Positions 19,961 to 21,410 of a DNA stretch of 21,410 nucleotides are shown here, piece after piece. The notes beneath the pieces are model-generated. The model made no database searches and was not told where the DNA came from. It was given only the letters and a program-made list of their open reading frames with translations. Position 1 is the first letter of the stretch; each line of letters opens with the position of its first letter. The stretch comes from an uncultured Lachnospiraceae bacterium (lineage in GTDB: Bacteria > Bacillota > Clostridia > Lachnospirales > Lachnospiraceae). The stretch spans positions 1 through 21,410 of the forward strand of contig CAMWOK010000015.1 in assembly GCA_947175845.1 (NCBI GenBank), in the 5' to 3' direction. The position numbers and the translations under genes were made by a program.

Positions 19961-21410
19961 TTAACGTATCCCAAAATCAACTATTACCCGCTCCTGCCGG
20001 ATGCCGTAATCCACCTTTGCCGCAACGCAGTACAATCGCTGACACGATGCGCCCTCCACCAGAAATCCCGTGATTTCAAAATCATCTAGCCCTGTCAGGG
20101 AGATGATATGCAGGACATTTTTTCCTTCAAACGGATCTGCCCACATCATAACCGGCACACCATCCACCGTCTTCAATGCGCCGTAAACAGAATCAATTCC
20201 GCCGCCTTCCCCATCAAAGTGAAGGCACTCATACGTCCCCATATTACTTGGCTCCCAGATAGATTTGTTGTACTTCTCCGGCGCGCCGTCGTTGTCCAGA
20301 TCGCACTGGTACGAATACTCCTGCTGGCTCAGTTCCTTCTCACTGCTTCCAACTATGTTATGATGGCCGTCGATCTGATCCTTAAAGCGCATACTATCCC
20401 TGAGAATATCCTCCGCAAGCGCCCTGTACCGCGCATCCGCGCATTCTGTCAGCGCGGCATCATACGATTCCGGAAACAGCATCAAGTCAATCGTCTCCAC
20501 TTTTTCCCCATCCACGTAGCATGTCACGCTCAAACCATTGTATGTCTTTTTGCAATAATCGAAGAGCGTGCGCACCAGATAGTTTTTTCCTTCATAACAG
20601 ATGAATCCAAACTCTTCCCGAAAAGAGTCATAGCTGCTCGTGCGCTGGTACGTGCCGTCCCTGTCGCCTTTGTAGAAAACATACTCCGTAAAACCCGCCG
20701 TACCGCCCATATAAAGTTCCGCGATGATATCCGGTATCCCATCGTTGTCCCCGTCCGTTCTCACCAGAATGTAATCTCCCCACTGCTCCGCCATAACCAC
20801 ATCCGAGCGAAGCGACAGATTGTTTTCGGCGATCGACAGCGCCTCATCCCTTGACAATTCTGTGTCATTTATCATCCCCCCGAGGGTTTCGAGCTCCGTC
20901 TTATCGCGCATGGACTGGGTAATCCTGTCGAGAAGCCCCTGCGGAATCGCTGCCGCGCTCCCCTGATGATAGTCAATCTCATGCAGATTTCCATCGTTGA
21001 TTTGTGGAATCAGCCCTTCGTAAAATCTGCGATAGCACTCCTGCACACCAGAACTGTTTTCGTTCCACTCCACGACGGAAACCATCTCATCAAACATGGC
21101 ATTTTCCGGGCTGTCCTCGTAAGCCCATATCCGCACATCGTTCTCCTGCACCTTAGCCGTGCACTCCCGCTTTTTTGTCAGCGTGGTCCCCTCCCAGCGC
21201 CAGAGCGTCTCCCAGTGGCGGTCCGCTTTCCAGTCGTCGTCACACGACCAGACGCTGCCCGTCTCTGAGAAATAAGTTACCCGCCACGCAGATTCCAGCT
21301 CATCTGGAACCTGCGCCTGCAAGAACGCCTTTTGATCCACATCCCACAAATAGATGACAGACTTCGACACCGCCATATCTGTGTGCCCGTCGAAATTACA
21401 GTCCCTGAAC
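19961..21410 (-). CDS. Hypothetical protein with calcium-loop-like motifs, 5' end beyond window
   Basis: At least 482 residues are open and the frame continues through the right edge (FRDCNFDGHTDMAV before the first internal Met at 21376), so the N-terminus is outside. Three Asp-rich loops are seen: DCNFDGHTD, DGDNDGIPD and DLDNDGAPE. All fit the DxDxDG pattern of FG-GAP, thrombospondin-3 or EF-hand-like calcium loops that precede short beta strands (MAVSKSVIYLWDV, IIAELYMGG). Between them are mixed helices and strands with no enzyme motif. No signal peptide is visible because the start is missing; such proteins in Firmicutes are often lipoproteins or secreted, which is inference. About 50 bases separate its stop from the -35 of the leftward exporter promoter, with no strong terminator seen. 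Confidence 0.7.
   Translation of the reverse strand, partial: FRDCNFDGHTDMAVSKSVIYLWDVDQKAFLQAQVPDELESAWRVTYFSETGSVWSCDDDWKADRHWETLWRWEGTTLTKKRECTAKVQENDVRIWAYEDSPENAMFDEMVSVVEWNENSSGVQECYRRFYEGLIPQINDGNLHEIDYHQGSAAAIPQGLLDRITQSMRDKTELETLGGMINDTELSRDEALSIAENNLSLRSDVVMAEQWGDYILVRTDGDNDGIPDIIAELYMGGTAGFTEYVFYKGDRDGTYQRTSSYDSFREEFGFICYEGKNYLVRTLFDYCKKTYNGLSVTCYVDGEKVETIDLMLFPESYDAALTECADARYRALAEDILRDSMRFKDQIDGHHNIVGSSEKELSQQEYSYQCDLDNDGAPEKYNKSIWEPSNMGTYECLHFDGEGGGIDSVYGALKTVDGVPVMMWADPFEGKNVLHIISLTGLDDFEITGFLVEGASCQRLYCVAAKVDYGIRQERVIVDFGIR

Overview
The window looks like chromosomal DNA of a Clostridia-type Firmicute, most likely of the Lachnospiraceae kind. This rests on AGGAGG-type ribosome sites, sigma-A promoters (TTTACA/TTGACA with 17-bp spacers), a lipobox galactose-binding protein followed by a sugar ABC ATPase, a WYL regulator, a hemerythrin and an FtsX-type ABC transporter with its two-component system. 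There is no rRNA, tRNA, phage, IS element, CRISPR array or origin, so the taxonomy is inference.

Left part (1-4054): an mgl-type galactose/glucose importer runs leftwards (binding-protein gene, a hairpin that may attenuate, then the ATPase cut by the window edge). Divergent from it is a Gfo/Idh/MocA oxidoreductase. It converges, five bases apart, on a lone biotin synthase gene with a near-perfect BirA-type operator in front of it. Next (4126-6408) come three rightward genes: a WYL regulator and two GNAT acetyltransferases. The second acetyltransferase has a structured leader.

Middle (6405-9763): a leftward group made of a C39-like cysteine peptidase, a SUKH (SMI1/KNR4) protein with a helical C-terminal half, and a 1-phosphofructokinase-family kinase. 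A good promoter lies about 200 bases before the peptidase. A tandem two-domain bacteriohemerythrin follows on the plus strand. In both of its domains one of the usual iron-ligand histidines is glutamine.

Right part (10902-16302): a leftward operon of ABC ATPase, large FtsX-type permease, OmpR-type response regulator and a sensor histidine kinase. The kinase is split into two overlapping frames in the middle of its second membrane segment. Four phased TTAA-centred repeats next to the operon promoter are a likely site for the response regulator. Upstream, a second leftward unit (19907-16314) encodes an MsbA-like ABC exporter, a CPBP membrane protease-like protein with a His-to-Tyr change in motif 2, and a small ORF ending at an intrinsic terminator. 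The right edge holds a partial hypothetical protein with calcium-loop-like motifs.

No clearly new system is proven here. The best leads are the split kinase with its phased operator repeats, the His-to-Gln hemerythrin, the peptidase-SUKH pair, and a small well-initiated ORF overlapping the exporter start.
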